A DNA stretch of 64,000 nucleotides from an uncultured Chitinophaga sp. Its GTDB lineage: Bacteria; Bacteroidota; Bacteroidia; Chitinophagales; Chitinophagaceae. The notes below the pieces were generated by a model that was not told where the DNA came from, did not search any database, and worked only from the letters and a program-made list of their open reading frames with translations. Positions 15,940-24,732 of the stretch are shown in pieces (position 1 is the first letter of the stretch; each line of letters opens with the position of its first letter). The position numbers were made by a program, and so were the translations under genes. The stretch is from the NCBI RefSeq assembly GCF_946479755.1, contig NZ_CAMLHC010000001.1:62001-126000 (forward strand), given 5' to 3'.

Positions 15940-17640
15940 ATGATCAATTTGAACCTGAAGGCCGAAGCGGCCAATACGTACGACGCAATAGTAGTAGGCT
16001 CCGGTATCACCGGTGGCTGGGCGGCCAAAGAACTGTGTGAAAAAGGACTTAAAGTGCTGATGATTGAAAGGGGCCGTCAGCTGGAACATGTAAAAGATTA
16101 TGAAACCGCTACCGCCGCCCCCTGGGAAGTACCTCACCGCGGCGTCATCACCAACGAACAGAAAAAAGGACACCAGTTCCTCATCCGCGAAAAAGTATAC
16201 ACAGAATTCAACCACAGCTACTGGATGAAGGACAGTGACAGCCCGTATACCGAAGAGAAACGGTTCGACTGGCAGCGCGCCGATATCGTAGGGGGCCGCT
16301 CTATCATGTGGGGCCGCGGATCGCTGCGTCTCAGCGACCTGGACTTCGAAGCCAACATCAAAGAAGGCATCGGCATCGACTGGCCGATACGCTATAAAGA
16401 CCTGGCGCCCTGGTACTCCCATGTGGAAGCCTTTGCCGGTATCAGCGGGCAGGCCGAAGGGCTGCCGCACCTGCCGGACGGCGTATTTCAGCCACCGATG
16501 GAGATGAACTGTTTTGAGAAACATGTGAAAGGGAAGCTGGAAGCAGCTTTTCCCGAACGCCGCATGACCATCTTCCGTACGGCCAACCTCACACAGGCTA
16601 TCGGCGACCGCAACAAATGCCAGTATCGTGACCGCTGTTCCCGGGGATGCCCTTTCGGTGCTTATTTCAGCACCCAGGCGTCTACGCTGCCGGCCGCGGT
16701 GAAAACAGGCAACCTCACACTGCTGACAGACTCGCTGGTCAACAGTATCATCTACGACGAAAACAAAGGCAAAGCCACCGGCGTGCGCGTCATCGATAAA
16801 CACACCAAAGAGATGACCGAATACCACGCCCGGATTATCTTCCTCAACGCTTCCGCGCTGGCCAGCACTTTCGTGCTGCTCAATTCCACGTCTGCCCGCT
16901 TCCCGCAGGGACTCGGCAACGACAGCGGCGTATTGGGCCATTACCTGATGGACCACCATTTCCACGCCGGCGCCAGCGGCAGGTCTGAAGAATTTGCCGA
17001 TAAATACTACCACGGCCAGCGTCCCGCCGGCTTTTATATCCCACGTTTTGCCAATGTGGGCAACGACAAGCGGGGCTACCTGCGGGGCTTCGGTTACACC
17101 GGTTTCAGTGGTCGCTCCGGCTGGGCAAGGGGTATCGCCGAACTGGGCGTAGGCGGAGCATTTAAAGACTATATCTCCGAACCGGGACCGTGGCAGATGG
17201 GACTGATGGGCTTCGGCGAATGCCTGCCCTACAAGGAAAATATGGTTAGCCTGGACACCAGCGTCAAAGACGCATGGGGTCAGCCGGTACTGAAAATGAA
17301 CTGCGAATTCAAAGAGAACGAAATGAAGATGCGCAAGGACATGGCCGCGGAAGCCGCCGCCATGCTGGAAGCAGCGGGATTGAAAAACGTACAGGCTTTC
17401 GACCGTGAGTCCTATCCCGGAATGGCCATCCATGAAATGGGCACTGCCAGGATGGGCAGAGATCCCAAAACATCGGTGCTCAACGAATGGAACCAGGTAC
17501 ATACCGTCAAAAACGTGTTCGTGACCGACGGGGCTTGTATGACCTCCTCCGCGTGCCAGAACCCGAGCCTCACCTATATGGCGCTCACCGCAAGGGCAGC
17601 CAACCATGCCGTGGAAGAACTGAAACGGCGATCTATATAA
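15940..17640 (+). CDS. GMC family FAD-dependent oxidoreductase
   Basis: A 566-residue GMC-type oxidoreductase started at MINLNLKAEAANTYD; an in-frame upstream ATG at 15892 would add 16 residues. The FAD-binding Rossmann motif is DAIVVGSGITGGWAAKELC, with ERGRQLEHV completing it. DIVGGRSIMWGRGSLR is the second conserved flavin segment and a histidine-rich core (DHHFHAG) follows. The C-terminus, HEMGTARMG ... VFVTDGACMTSSACQNPSLTYMAL, matches the family end. Cysteines in CQYRDRCSRGC suggest a small cluster or disulfide site. Such Bacteroidota enzymes oxidise sugars, polyols or alcohols, often with a small gamma subunit; none is adjacent here. The substrate is unknown. A strong terminator follows. 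Confidence 0.9.
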   Translation: MINLNLKAEAANTYDAIVVGSGITGGWAAKELCEKGLKVLMIERGRQLEHVKDYETATAAPWEVPHRGVITNEQKKGHQFLIREKVYTEFNHSYWMKDSDSPYTEEKRFDWQRADIVGGRSIMWGRGSLRLSDLDFEANIKEGIGIDWPIRYKDLAPWYSHVEAFAGISGQAEGLPHLPDGVFQPPMEMNCFEKHVKGKLEAAFPERRMTIFRTANLTQAIGDRNKCQYRDRCSRGCPFGAYFSTQASTLPAAVKTGNLTLLTDSLVNSIIYDENKGKATGVRVIDKHTKEMTEYHARIIFLNASALASTFVLLNSTSARFPQGLGNDSGVLGHYLMDHHFHAGASGRSEEFADKYYHGQRPAGFYIPRFANVGNDKRGYLRGFGYTGFSGRSGWARGIAELGVGGAFKDYISEPGPWQMGLMGFGECLPYKENMVSLDTSVKDAWGQPVLKMNCEFKENEMKMRKDMAAEAAAMLEAAGLKNVQAFDRESYPGMAIHEMGTARMGRDPKTSVLNEWNQVHTVKNVFVTDGACMTSSACQNPSLTYMALTARAANHAVEELKRRSI

Positions 17641-17681
17641 CGAATTTATTTTCATTAACTTTAAAGCGCACACAGCACATA

Positions 17682-17721
17682 GAGGTGCCTCATCGGCTGA
17701 TGAGGCACCTCCTTCTTTTTT
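17682..17721 (+). terminator. Strong Rho-independent terminator after the GMC oxidoreductase gene
   Basis: A perfect 13-bp stem (GAGGTGCCTCATC with GATGAGGCACCTC) with the loop GGCT is followed by CTTCTTTTTT. It lies 41 bases after the stop codon. Confidence 0.9.
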
Positions 17722-17777
17722 CACGTTATATTTTAAAGCCGGCCGGCGCCAGGCTGTCACCGTTAACTAAAACGCCT

Positions 17778-18002
17778 ATGCATCCTTATTCTGAATGGAC
17801 AGTAATATTGGTTTTTCTCGTCATTGAAGCGGTACTGATCGTGAAATATGGTGGGAGAGTGGTGGAGACCTACCGTCAATACCGGGAAAATGAGGTCCAT
17901 GGCGTGATACTGGCCTTCAGGATCATTCTTTTCATGTTGCTGCTCACAGCTGCCGTCCTGCTGGACATCACCCTGTGGCCAGCCGGAAAAGAAACACCAT
18001 AA
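17778..18002 (+). CDS. Small two-helix membrane protein
   Basis: A 74-residue protein beginning at MHPYSEWTVI. It has two hydrophobic segments, about residues 8-22 (VILVFLVIEAVLIV) and 45-65 (ILAFRIILFMLLLTAAVLL), joined by a charged loop (KYGGRVVETYRQYRENE). The pattern suggests a small inner-membrane hairpin protein. I do not recognise a family. It follows the strong terminator at 17682-17721 and precedes a histidine kinase gene by about 90 bases, separated by a GC palindrome, so it is probably its own unit. Confidence 0.55.
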   Translation: MHPYSEWTVILVFLVIEAVLIVKYGGRVVETYRQYRENEVHGVILAFRIILFMLLLTAAVLLDITLWPAGKETP

Positions 18003-18020
18003 TGGGATTTAACATCGCAG

Positions 18021-18040
18021 CCCGGGGCATTCGCCCCGGG
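18021..18040. repeat. GC-rich intergenic palindrome (copy 2)
   Basis: CCCGGGGC and GCCCCGGG form a perfect hairpin with the loop ATTC, between the small membrane protein gene and the kinase promoter. It has the same design as the palindromes at 13121 and 32987. Confidence 0.6.
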
Positions 18041-18059
18041 ACAGGAGGGCAGGGCATGC

Positions 18060-18089
18060 TTGATAAGCCGATTTTCGCGGTATATTTGC
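18060..18089 (+). promoter_or_regulatory. Bacteroidota-type promoter before the histidine kinase gene
   Basis: TTG at 18060-18062 and TATATTTGC at 18081-18089, 18 bases apart, match the Bacteroidota -33/-7 consensus. Transcription would start within a few bases of the ATG at 18096, giving an almost leaderless message. Confidence 0.55.
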
Positions 18090-18095
18090 AGTCCT

Positions 18096-19427
18096 ATGCA
18101 TAAGGGTCCTTCAGGCTATCTATACCAACTTACACTGCGAGCGTGGAATTCCATCGTCAATGTTGGCGTAAGTCCGCTGATGCCCTTTATTGAGTCCAGG
18201 CGTACCCGGTTATTAAACCTGCTGGCTATTCCCTGCATCCCCTTTATGTTGTTTTTCGCCGCCCTGAACTGTTACCAGGGCCGCTACCTGTTATCCGCCT
18301 TTAACCTGCTGACCAGCTGCATCAACGTATTTGTACTATGGCTGCACTGGAAACAACGTTACCTGAGCGCCCGCATGGTGGCCATCCTTTGCAGTGTGCT
18401 GATATACACTTTTACAGGTCTTTTCTTTCATAACGGCGCCGAATATTTCCTGCTCAATATCCTGATCTGCTGTTTGCTGGTTTACGACAATAAATGGCTC
18501 AACGCCGGGCTGGGCGTACTGATCATCAGCGCTTTCGTGCTGATCGTGTTCATGCCCCAACACTGGCGCTTCGCCGATCCCGTGCCGCAAAGCAGGGTAT
18601 GGGTCAACGTGGCTACTTCCCTTCTTTTCATCATCATCGCCCTGAGTTTTTTCAAACATATCCAGTCGGATTACCAGCGGGAGATAGAAAAACAACGGGA
18701 GGCGCTGGCCACGATGAACAAAGACAAGGAAAAACTCTTCTCGATCGTAGCGCACGATATCCGTAGCCCCCTCGCTACGCTGGAAATTCTGCTGGATATG
18801 TTCCAGAAAGGAGAGTATCCGGAAGAGGAAATGGAAGAGGCTGCCGCTATGCTGCATAAGAAGATATCGCAGCTGGGAGGTTCGCTGGACAATGTGTTGC
18901 GCTGGAGCTCCCGCAGTATGAAAGGGATCCAGGCGCAGGCCGTTAATTTTTACCTGGGCCTGCTGACGACAGAAGTATTGTATTTTTTTGAGATGACCAT
19001 CCAGCAGAAAGGGATCAGGGTGGAGACCAGCATCCCGGAGGACCTGATGCTGTATGCTGATAAGGACCAGGTGTCTGTGATCCTGCGTAATTTTTTAAGT
19101 AACGCCCTCAAATTCAGTCATACCGGTGGCCTGATTGAACTAAAGGCACAGGCGGTGGGCGCACAGGTGGCCATCAGTATTACGGACTACGGCACGGGTA
19201 TGCCACCTACACAGGTGCTGCACCTGTTTTCCTACAACCAGAGCCCCGGTTACGGCACCAACGGGGAGCGCGGCACCGGCCTCGGACTTATTCTCTGTAA
19301 AGAGTTCGCCCAGCAGAACGGGGGGACCATCACGGTAGAAAGCAACGTGGACAAAGGCACCCGTTTTACAGTGTACCTGCCCATCGGCATTACCGCCGGC
19401 GGGGAGGACGCCGCCCCCACCGCCTAA
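18096..19427 (+). CDS. Membrane sensor histidine kinase
   Basis: A 443-residue histidine kinase started at MHKGPSGYLY; a later ATG at 18180 is possible given the promoter position. The first 190 residues hold about six membrane helices with no large periplasmic domain, so it may sense the membrane itself. A short coiled coil (QREIEKQREALATMNKDKEK) leads to the H box (SIVAHDIRSPLATLE). The ATPase domain has FLSNALKFSHTGG (N box), ITDYGTGMP (G1) and RGTGLGLILCKEF (G2). No response regulator gene is adjacent, so it is an orphan here. Its 3' end overlaps the convergent HxlR gene by 4 bases. Confidence 0.85.
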   Translation: MHKGPSGYLYQLTLRAWNSIVNVGVSPLMPFIESRRTRLLNLLAIPCIPFMLFFAALNCYQGRYLLSAFNLLTSCINVFVLWLHWKQRYLSARMVAILCSVLIYTFTGLFFHNGAEYFLLNILICCLLVYDNKWLNAGLGVLIISAFVLIVFMPQHWRFADPVPQSRVWVNVATSLLFIIIALSFFKHIQSDYQREIEKQREALATMNKDKEKLFSIVAHDIRSPLATLEILLDMFQKGEYPEEEMEEAAAMLHKKISQLGGSLDNVLRWSSRSMKGIQAQAVNFYLGLLTTEVLYFFEMTIQQKGIRVETSIPEDLMLYADKDQVSVILRNFLSNALKFSHTGGLIELKAQAVGAQVAISITDYGTGMPPTQVLHLFSYNQSPGYGTNGERGTGLGLILCKEFAQQNGGTITVESNVDKGTRFTVYLPIGITAGGEDAAPTA

Positions 19428-19861
19428 ACCGCTTTGGCCAGCGTGCGGCGGCCGCGGATCACCGGCTTATCTTTTATCTCCATGCACTCACCTTCGGTAT
19501 GCATCGTTTTCTGTTTGGTCTCCATCAGTTGACGGAAAGTTTCCATGTACTGCGCACCCCATGTTTCCATAGATGCCACTACGGGTAACATCGATTCACC
19601 GAAAGGCGTCATGAAATATTCCACTTTTGGCGGCATTTCCGGATAAATCACCCTTTTGATAATACCATGGAATTCCAATTCCCGCAGCTGCAGGTCCAGC
19701 ACGCGGCGGCTGGCGGAAGGAATAGCGCGCTGCAGTTCCGCAGGTCTCCGGACATCGTTGGCGATCAGGTAGATGAGATAGGATTTCCATTTGCCTCCGA
19801 TAATTTCCATCAGGATGGCCATGCCACAGCTGAAGTCTTTAGGAATCTTCTTTTCGTACAT
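19424..19861 (-). CDS. HxlR family winged-helix regulator
   Basis: A 145-residue regulator. [22 protein letters not shown] is the HxlR N-terminal signature including the conserved cysteine (residue 12), and [25 protein letters not shown] is the recognition helix region. The wing and effector part follow ([16 protein letters not shown]). HxlR proteins are DNA-binding dimers that respond to quinones, electrophiles or aldehydes through the cysteine and usually repress a neighbouring oxidoreductase gene. The divergent SDR gene at 20029 is the obvious target. The 170-base gap between them contains a perfect 7-bp inverted repeat at 19914-19935 that may be its operator. Confidence 0.85.
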   Translation of the reverse strand: MYEKKIPKDFSCGMAILMEIIGGKWKSYLIYLIANDVRRPAELQRAIPSASRRVLDLQLRELEFHGIIKRVIYPEMPPKVEYFMTPFGESMLPVVASMETWGAQYMETFRQLMETKQKTMHTEGECMEIKDKPVIRGRRTLAKAV

Positions 19862-19913
19862 CGTCTTCGGTTTTATACATGGACAAATTTATCCCTATTT
19901 CCCGAAACGGGGA

Positions 19914-19935
19914 ATACGGAAAAAATTATCCGTAT
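19914..19935. promoter_or_regulatory. Candidate HxlR operator
   Basis: ATACGGA and TCCGTAT form a perfect inverted repeat with an 8-base AT-rich centre, in the intergenic region between hxlR-type and SDR genes. A second imperfect palindrome, TTCCCG with CGGGGAA, lies just upstream. The symmetry and position fit a dimeric winged-helix repressor site. Confidence 0.45.
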
Positions 19936-20028
19936 CCGAACATTATCGCCGTTATTGATGCTTTCATTTTATCTCCGTCCCTTTGTGTTGTCAAAAAACG
20001 AACAACATCCACAAAAAAAATCATCAAC

Positions 20029-20805
20029 ATGAAACAGGGAAAATACGAAGGGAAAAAGGCGGTGGTAACCGGAGGAACACACGGCATCGGACTGGCCACC
20101 GTAAAGATGTTACTGGAAGAAGGCGCTGAGGTATTATTGACAGGCCGTAATCCCGCTAACGTAGAACAGGTGCGCCGGACACTGGGCGACCGTGCCCATG
20201 CCGTTGTCTCCGATGCCGCCAGCATAGCAGACATCAAAGCGCTGGGCGCCATCGCCCGGGAAAAACTGGGTAATATCGACCTGCTGTATATCAACGTGGG
20301 GACCTCTTCACTCACCTTACTGGAGACAGTCACCCCGGAAGCCTATGACCAGGCCTTTGCCATCAACACCCGCGGCGGCTATTTCACGGTGCAGCAGCTG
20401 GTGCCGCTGATCAACCGCGGAGGATCTATTGTGTTCACCACCTCCGTGGCCGATAATTCCGGTTACGCCGGCATGAGCGTGTATGCCGGCACTAAGGCGG
20501 CGCTGCGGGCGTTCACCAAAAACTTTGCGGCAGAGCTGCTGCCCAAAGGCATCCGGGTCAATGCGGTCAGTCCCGGCTTCATAGACACCCCTACCATGGG
20601 TGTAACAGACGCCACGGAAGCGGAAAGGGATGCCTTCCGCAAGACCGGTGACATTCTCACCCCTATGGGCCGCCACGGTTCCCCCGAAGAAGTGGCCAAA
20701 GCCGTGCTGTTCCTCGCTTTTGACGCTACTTTCACCACCGGCGAAGAGCTGCTGGTAGATGGCGGTATCGGGCAACAGTTAACGCCGGCTGAAAAGCTGG
20801 CCTGA
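20029..20805 (+). CDS. Short-chain dehydrogenase/reductase
   Basis: A 258-residue classical SDR started at [16 protein letters not shown]; the 50 upstream in-frame codons cover the regulatory region and are rejected. The cofactor motif is [13 protein letters not shown]. The catalytic triad is readable: Ser in VFTTSVADN, and the YxxxK pair in [13 protein letters not shown]. The C-terminal [14 protein letters not shown] is typical of the family. It reduces or oxidises a carbonyl or alcohol with NAD(P), substrate unknown. Divergence from an HxlR regulator is a very common pairing in Bacteroidota and suggests induction by a reactive carbonyl or quinone. A terminator follows at 20848. Confidence 0.9.
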   Translation: MKQGKYEGKKAVVTGGTHGIGLATVKMLLEEGAEVLLTGRNPANVEQVRRTLGDRAHAVVSDAASIADIKALGAIAREKLGNIDLLYINVGTSSLTLLETVTPEAYDQAFAINTRGGYFTVQQLVPLINRGGSIVFTTSVADNSGYAGMSVYAGTKAALRAFTKNFAAELLPKGIRVNAVSPGFIDTPTMGVTDATEAERDAFRKTGDILTPMGRHGSPEEVAKAVLFLAFDATFTTGEELLVDGGIGQQLTPAEKLA

Positions 20806-20847
20806 CAGCTCAGGGTCTTTTTTCCTCAACTCGAGGGAAATTCGTTT

Positions 20848-20874
20848 GCAGTAGCCTCCCGCTACTGCATTTTT
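20848..20874 (+). terminator. Rho-independent terminator after the SDR gene
   Basis: GCAGTAGC and GCTACTGC form an 8-bp stem followed by ATTTTTG. It separates the HxlR-linked SDR from the next operon. Confidence 0.75.
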
Positions 20875-20936
20875 GTGTCCGGTAATAAGCGTAAAGAAAA
20901 CAGCCGCTGTTTTGATTACTTAAAGCCAACAATCAT

Positions 20937-21734
20937 ATGCAACCTACAAAGTACACGTTGATCACAGGGGCCAGTTCAGGATTGGGAAAGGAATTCGCCC
21001 GGCAATGCGCTGCCGGCGGCAGAAACCTTATCCTGATGGCGCTGCCGGGCAGTAATATGTTTTCCCTCGCGGAAAGCCTTGAGCTGGAATATGGGGTGGA
21101 TGTCCGGTTTTTTGAATTCGACATGACCAACACCGCGCTGTTGCAACAGACGCTGGAAGAGGTGATGTCCCAATACCAGGTGAATTTCCTGATCAACAAT
21201 GCCGGGATCGGTGGCACATCAGCCATTACAGACACTTCGCTGGAACGGATTGACAGCATTATCCAGCTCAATATCCGCAGTACGGTGATCGTTACCCGGA
21301 TGCTGATACCGCACCTGTTGCAGCATAAAGAGAGTTATATTATGAATATCGCGAGCATGGCGGCTTTTACGCCTATCGCTTATAAAACGGTGTATCCCGC
21401 TTCCAAAGCGTTCATCTCTTCCTTTTTCCTCGGGCTGCGGGAAGAGCTGGCAGGCACCGGGCTGTTTGTAAGCGTGGTGTACCCGGGGCCGATCATGACC
21501 AACTCGCATACTTCCCGCCGTATCATCGGGCAGGGCTTCAAAGGAAAAATGGGACTGCTGAATACCTCGGAGATAGCGGCCATCGCATTGAAAGGCACGT
21601 TCAGCAAATGCCGGGTGATCATCCCCGGACTGATGAACCGCATCAATCATACGCTGATGCAGTTGCTGCCCTTGTCTTTTAAGCTGAAGCTGGTGTCGAG
21701 GGAAGTGAAAAAGGAGATACAATTTACCATCTGA
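20937..21734 (+). CDS. SDR family oxidoreductase
   Basis: A 265-residue SDR. It begins MQPTKYTLITGASSGLGKEFARQ, the NADP-binding glycine motif with a following basic residue. INNAGIG marks the stabilising strand, SMAAFTPIAYKTVYPASKAFI carries the catalytic Ser, Tyr and Lys (YPASK), and VYPGPIMT follows. The C-terminus is basic and hydrophobic, with GLMNRINHTLMQLLPLSFKLKLV, a pattern seen in membrane-associated SDRs of the DltE/YqjQ type. It is the first gene of an apparent operon with an epimerase-like gene 7 bases downstream and then a LytS/LytTR pair. The substrate is unknown, probably a lipid or polyketide-like carbonyl. Confidence 0.85.
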   Translation: MQPTKYTLITGASSGLGKEFARQCAAGGRNLILMALPGSNMFSLAESLELEYGVDVRFFEFDMTNTALLQQTLEEVMSQYQVNFLINNAGIGGTSAITDTSLERIDSIIQLNIRSTVIVTRMLIPHLLQHKESYIMNIASMAAFTPIAYKTVYPASKAFISSFFLGLREELAGTGLFVSVVYPGPIMTNSHTSRRIIGQGFKGKMGLLNTSEIAAIALKGTFSKCRVIIPGLMNRINHTLMQLLPLSFKLKLVSREVKKEIQFTI

Positions 21735-21741
21735 TCAATAC

Positions 21742-22728
21742 ATGAAGACAGTACTAGTGACAGGCGCCAATGGCTTCCTGGGCTCCAATCTTACCCGGGA
21801 ACTGTACCGGCAGGGATATGACATCAAAGCGATGATCAGGCCTACGGCCGATCTGAAAGGTATTGCCGATATTCCCTGTGAGGTATACTACGGGCATATC
21901 GACAATCCGGACGATGTGATGGCAGCAGTAGCTGGTTGCAGCATCGTGGTGCATGCCGCCTGCATTACAGACCAGTGGGATATTCCCTTTGAGGAATACG
22001 AACGGATCAACTATACCAGCACGCGCCATATTGTGCAGGCCTGCATCCGGCACCAGGTGGAGCGTTTCATCTATGTGAGCACCGCCAATACCATCGGTCC
22101 GGGCAGCAGGCAACATCCGGGCAGTGAGTTGAACGGCTTCACCCTGTTCAACGCCAATTCGGGGTATATCAACACCAAATACCTCGCACAGCAATACGTG
22201 CTGGAGCAGGTGGCGGCGGCACGCCTGCCGGGCGTGGTGGTTAATCCCACCTTTATGCTGGGCCCCTGCGATGTAAAACCCAGTTCGGGTAAACTGCTGC
22301 TGTACGGCCTCGGTAAAAAAGTGCTGTTTTATCCGCCGGGAGGAAAAAACTTTGTCCATATCCAGGATGTGTGCCGCGGGATCATCAATGCGATCACCTA
22401 TGGTAAAACGGGCGATTGTTACCTGCTGGCCGGTCAGAACCTCAGCTACCGGGAGTTTTTTACCCTGGTCAACCAGGTAGCGGGAGAGAAGAAGCTGATG
22501 GTACGTATCCCGAAGGCAGTGTTGAAGATAGCGGGGATGACGGGCTCACTGCTGCAGCGTTTTACGCGCTTTCGCAGCAAACTGAATTACACCTCCGCCT
22601 ATCTGTTGTGCATCGATAATTATTATTCGGGAAAAAAATCAGAGCGGGAGCTGCAGGTAAGGTATACGCCGATTGAAGATGCTGTCAGCGGCGCATTTAA
22701 CTGGTTCCGGGAAAATAACTATTTTTAG
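21742..22728 (+). CDS. NAD-dependent epimerase/dehydratase family protein (3-beta-HSD-like)
   Basis: A 328-residue extended SDR. VLVTGANGFLGSNLTREL is the NAD(P)-binding motif; the catalytic region is FIYVSTANTIGPG with a downstream YINTKYLAQQY (YxxxK). AIVVNPTFMLGP-type and GGKNFVHIQDVCRGI segments match the 3-beta-hydroxysteroid dehydrogenase/dihydroflavonol reductase branch rather than sugar epimerases. The C-terminal region is hydrophobic (AVLKIAGMTGSLLQRF), hinting at membrane association. It follows the SDR gene by 7 bases and precedes the sensor kinase gene by 14, so the four genes look like one transcript. Two such reductases together suggest stepwise reduction of a lipid or terpenoid. 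Confidence 0.8.
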   Translation: MKTVLVTGANGFLGSNLTRELYRQGYDIKAMIRPTADLKGIADIPCEVYYGHIDNPDDVMAAVAGCSIVVHAACITDQWDIPFEEYERINYTSTRHIVQACIRHQVERFIYVSTANTIGPGSRQHPGSELNGFTLFNANSGYINTKYLAQQYVLEQVAAARLPGVVVNPTFMLGPCDVKPSSGKLLLYGLGKKVLFYPPGGKNFVHIQDVCRGIINAITYGKTGDCYLLAGQNLSYREFFTLVNQVAGEKKLMVRIPKAVLKIAGMTGSLLQRFTRFRSKLNYTSAYLLCIDNYYSGKKSERELQVRYTPIEDAVSGAFNWFRENNYF

Positions 22729-22742
22729 GACTAAGGCATACT

Positions 22743-23819
22743 ATGAATTTCCAGGAAAACGAACCTTTATTCTCCAGCAAACTGTTCCTGTATCTTTCCA
22801 GGATACTGGTACTATTCACTTTCAGCATCATCTTTAAATCGTTCGATCATACGTTTGTGAATGATCTGCGGGTGATGGATGTCAGGGGGTGGACTTTCAG
22901 TGTGGTATATGTGGTCTTCGGGCTGGTGGTATGGGAAGGGGCGGTATGGCTTGCGCGGATGCTGGAGAAACGGATAGGCGGCGGCAGCGCTTCCCGCCGG
23001 TTGACGGTGCTGTGTTGTGCGCTGGTGCTGTATGGTATGCTGGCGGCGGTGGGTTTCGGTTTTCTGTATGCTGTTACCGATATGCTACTGTTTCACCGGT
23101 ATGAGGCGTGGGAGAGCTTTAAGCGGCTGAGTTACGATCTTAATTTCGGGATCTTTATGTTTTACCTGCTGATACTGACGTTCAACGGCATCATCTATTA
23201 TTACAGCGCGTGGAAGGAGTACCAGGTGCAGGCGGAGCGGCTGAAGCGGGAGAACATACAGGCACGGTATGACGCATTGCGTAACCAGATAGATCCGCAT
23301 TTCTTTTTTAATTCACTGAGCGTGCTGACCAACCTGGTGTATAAAAGCCCCGACCTGTCGGCTGACTACATCACCCAGCTGGCGAAGACCTACCGCTATA
23401 TTCTCGATAAAAAGTTCGAGAACCTGGTCACCATACAGACGGAGCTGGATTTCCTGGAGTCTTATCTTTTCCTGATGCGCATCCGTCATCAGCAGAGCAT
23501 ACAGTTCCAGATAGATATTGATGAAAAAATACGCAGCAAAGGGATGATACCGCCGGTATCGTTGCAGCTGCTGATCGAAAACGCGATCAAACACAACCGC
23601 TTTTCTTCCGCCGATCCGTTGGTAATCACTGTCAACAGCGAAGACAGCTGCCTGGTGGTATCGAACCGTATCCGCCGTAAAGCCAGCACAGAAATATCGT
23701 CCGGCATAGGACTGGAAAACATACAGAAGCGCTATGCGCTGATCAGTGAGCAGGGAATCGAAGTATTACAGGCGGACGACATGTTTATTGTAAAAATTCC
23801 CATTATAACTGTCACATGA
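22743..23819 (+). CDS. LytS-type sensor histidine kinase
   Basis: A 358-residue kinase of the His_kinase (LytS/YehU) family. Four hydrophobic segments lie in residues about 13-30, 52-72, 88-115 and 135-155, then a coiled coil leads to the phosphoacceptor block ALRNQIDPHFFFNSLSVL (His186). The N box is LQLLIENAIKHN and the G box GIGLENIQKRY. These Bacteroidota kinases sense an unknown signal at the membrane and phosphorylate a LytTR regulator. The regulator gene overlaps the end of this one by 4 bases (ATGA), so they form a cognate pair. The linkage with two reductase genes upstream is unusual for this family. Confidence 0.9.
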   Translation: MNFQENEPLFSSKLFLYLSRILVLFTFSIIFKSFDHTFVNDLRVMDVRGWTFSVVYVVFGLVVWEGAVWLARMLEKRIGGGSASRRLTVLCCALVLYGMLAAVGFGFLYAVTDMLLFHRYEAWESFKRLSYDLNFGIFMFYLLILTFNGIIYYYSAWKEYQVQAERLKRENIQARYDALRNQIDPHFFFNSLSVLTNLVYKSPDLSADYITQLAKTYRYILDKKFENLVTIQTELDFLESYLFLMRIRHQQSIQFQIDIDEKIRSKGMIPPVSLQLLIENAIKHNRFSSADPLVITVNSEDSCLVVSNRIRRKASTEISSGIGLENIQKRYALISEQGIEVLQADDMFIVKIPIITVT

Positions 23820-24571
23820 AGATAGTCATATTTGAAGACGAGATGCATAATGCCGAACGTCTGATGCAACTGTTACGCCAGTACGATCCACGGATAGAAG
23901 TGGTAGCGGTAATAGAGTCGGTAGCAGACGGCATCAAATGGTTGGAACAGGGTATCACTGCCGACCTGATGATGATGGACATCCAGTTGTCCGACGGCAA
24001 CTGCTTCGAAATGTTCAGCCAGGTGAAGGTGAACACGCCGATTATTTTTACGACAGCCTACGACGGTTTCGCCTTACAGGCTTTTAAGGTGAACAGTATC
24101 GACTATCTGATGAAGCCGATAGAAACCGGAGAGCTGAACCGGGCGTTGCAGAAATACGAACACTTCCGGCCTTCCGCCGCTACCGCTATCAGTATCGAGA
24201 AGCTCGCCGAAGAGTTTATGAAACGCAACAGCACCCGCTTTATCGGCAAGATCAACAATCAGCTGGTATATGTGAAAGCGCAGGACATCGCGTACCTGCA
24301 TTTTTCCAAGGGTATGACAGTGGCGACTACGGTCACGAACCAACGCCTGCCGCTGGACTACTCGCTGGACCAGATAGAGAAGATGCTGGACCGCAATGTG
24401 TTTTTCCGGATCAACCGGCAGTTTATTATCCATATTGATGCCATCAAGAAAATAACGACCTATTACAATAGCAGATTAATTCTTCAATTAGCGCCTTATG
24501 TTGATACTGATGTTATTATTAGCCGTGAGAGGGTGGCGGAATTCAAGAGCTGGCTTGAAGGCAAAAGCTAA
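23816..24571 (+). CDS. LytTR-type response regulator
   Basis: A 251-residue response regulator. The receiver domain (residues 1-115) has the acidic pair EDE (7-9), the phosphoacceptor D55 in LMMMDIQLSD, the threonine in IIFTTAYD and the lysine in YLMKPIE. The C-terminal LytTR DNA-binding domain (about 145-251) includes RFIGKINNQLVYVKAQDIAYLHF and FFRINRQFIIHIDAI. It binds DNA as a LytTR beta-sheet fold; the target genes probably include its own operon, but no operator repeat was identified. The gene overlaps the sensor kinase by 4 bases and is followed by a clear terminator. Confidence 0.9.
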   Translation: MKIVIFEDEMHNAERLMQLLRQYDPRIEVVAVIESVADGIKWLEQGITADLMMMDIQLSDGNCFEMFSQVKVNTPIIFTTAYDGFALQAFKVNSIDYLMKPIETGELNRALQKYEHFRPSAATAISIEKLAEEFMKRNSTRFIGKINNQLVYVKAQDIAYLHFSKGMTVATTVTNQRLPLDYSLDQIEKMLDRNVFFRINRQFIIHIDAIKKITTYYNSRLILQLAPYVDTDVIISRERVAEFKSWLEGKS

Positions 24572-24672
24572 CGCCGTCAAGCAGTGAACAAGAGATGTCC
24601 TGCTGTACCGGGCCATCTCCGAAGCCTTCCTGTACTGATGCTTGTCCGTACGCTTCGAATCTTCCATTACAA

Positions 24673-24699
24673 GCCGGGAACATTGTTCCCGGTTTTTTT
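24673..24699 (+). terminator. Rho-independent terminator of the SDR/LytS-LytTR operon
   Basis: CCGGGAA and TTCCCGG form a stem around a short loop, followed by seven T residues. It lies about 100 bases after the LytTR stop. Confidence 0.85.
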
Positions 24700-24709
24700 A
24701 TTATGTTTG
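24683..24709 (+). promoter_or_regulatory. Bacteroidota-type promoter before the 24733 gene
   Basis: TATGTTTGC at 24702-24710 fits the TAnnTTTG -7 element, with TTG at 24683-24685 inside the preceding terminator, 16 bases upstream. The ATG at 24733 would have a leader of about 15-20 bases. Confidence 0.45.
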
Positions 24710-24732
24710 CAACTGGCTATTTAACCTGACAT

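Noticed and set aside
15886..17760. A 624-codon minus-strand frame opposite the GMC oxidoreductase gene.
   Set aside because: The GMC protein has all family motifs; the antisense frame is a by-product of codon bias.
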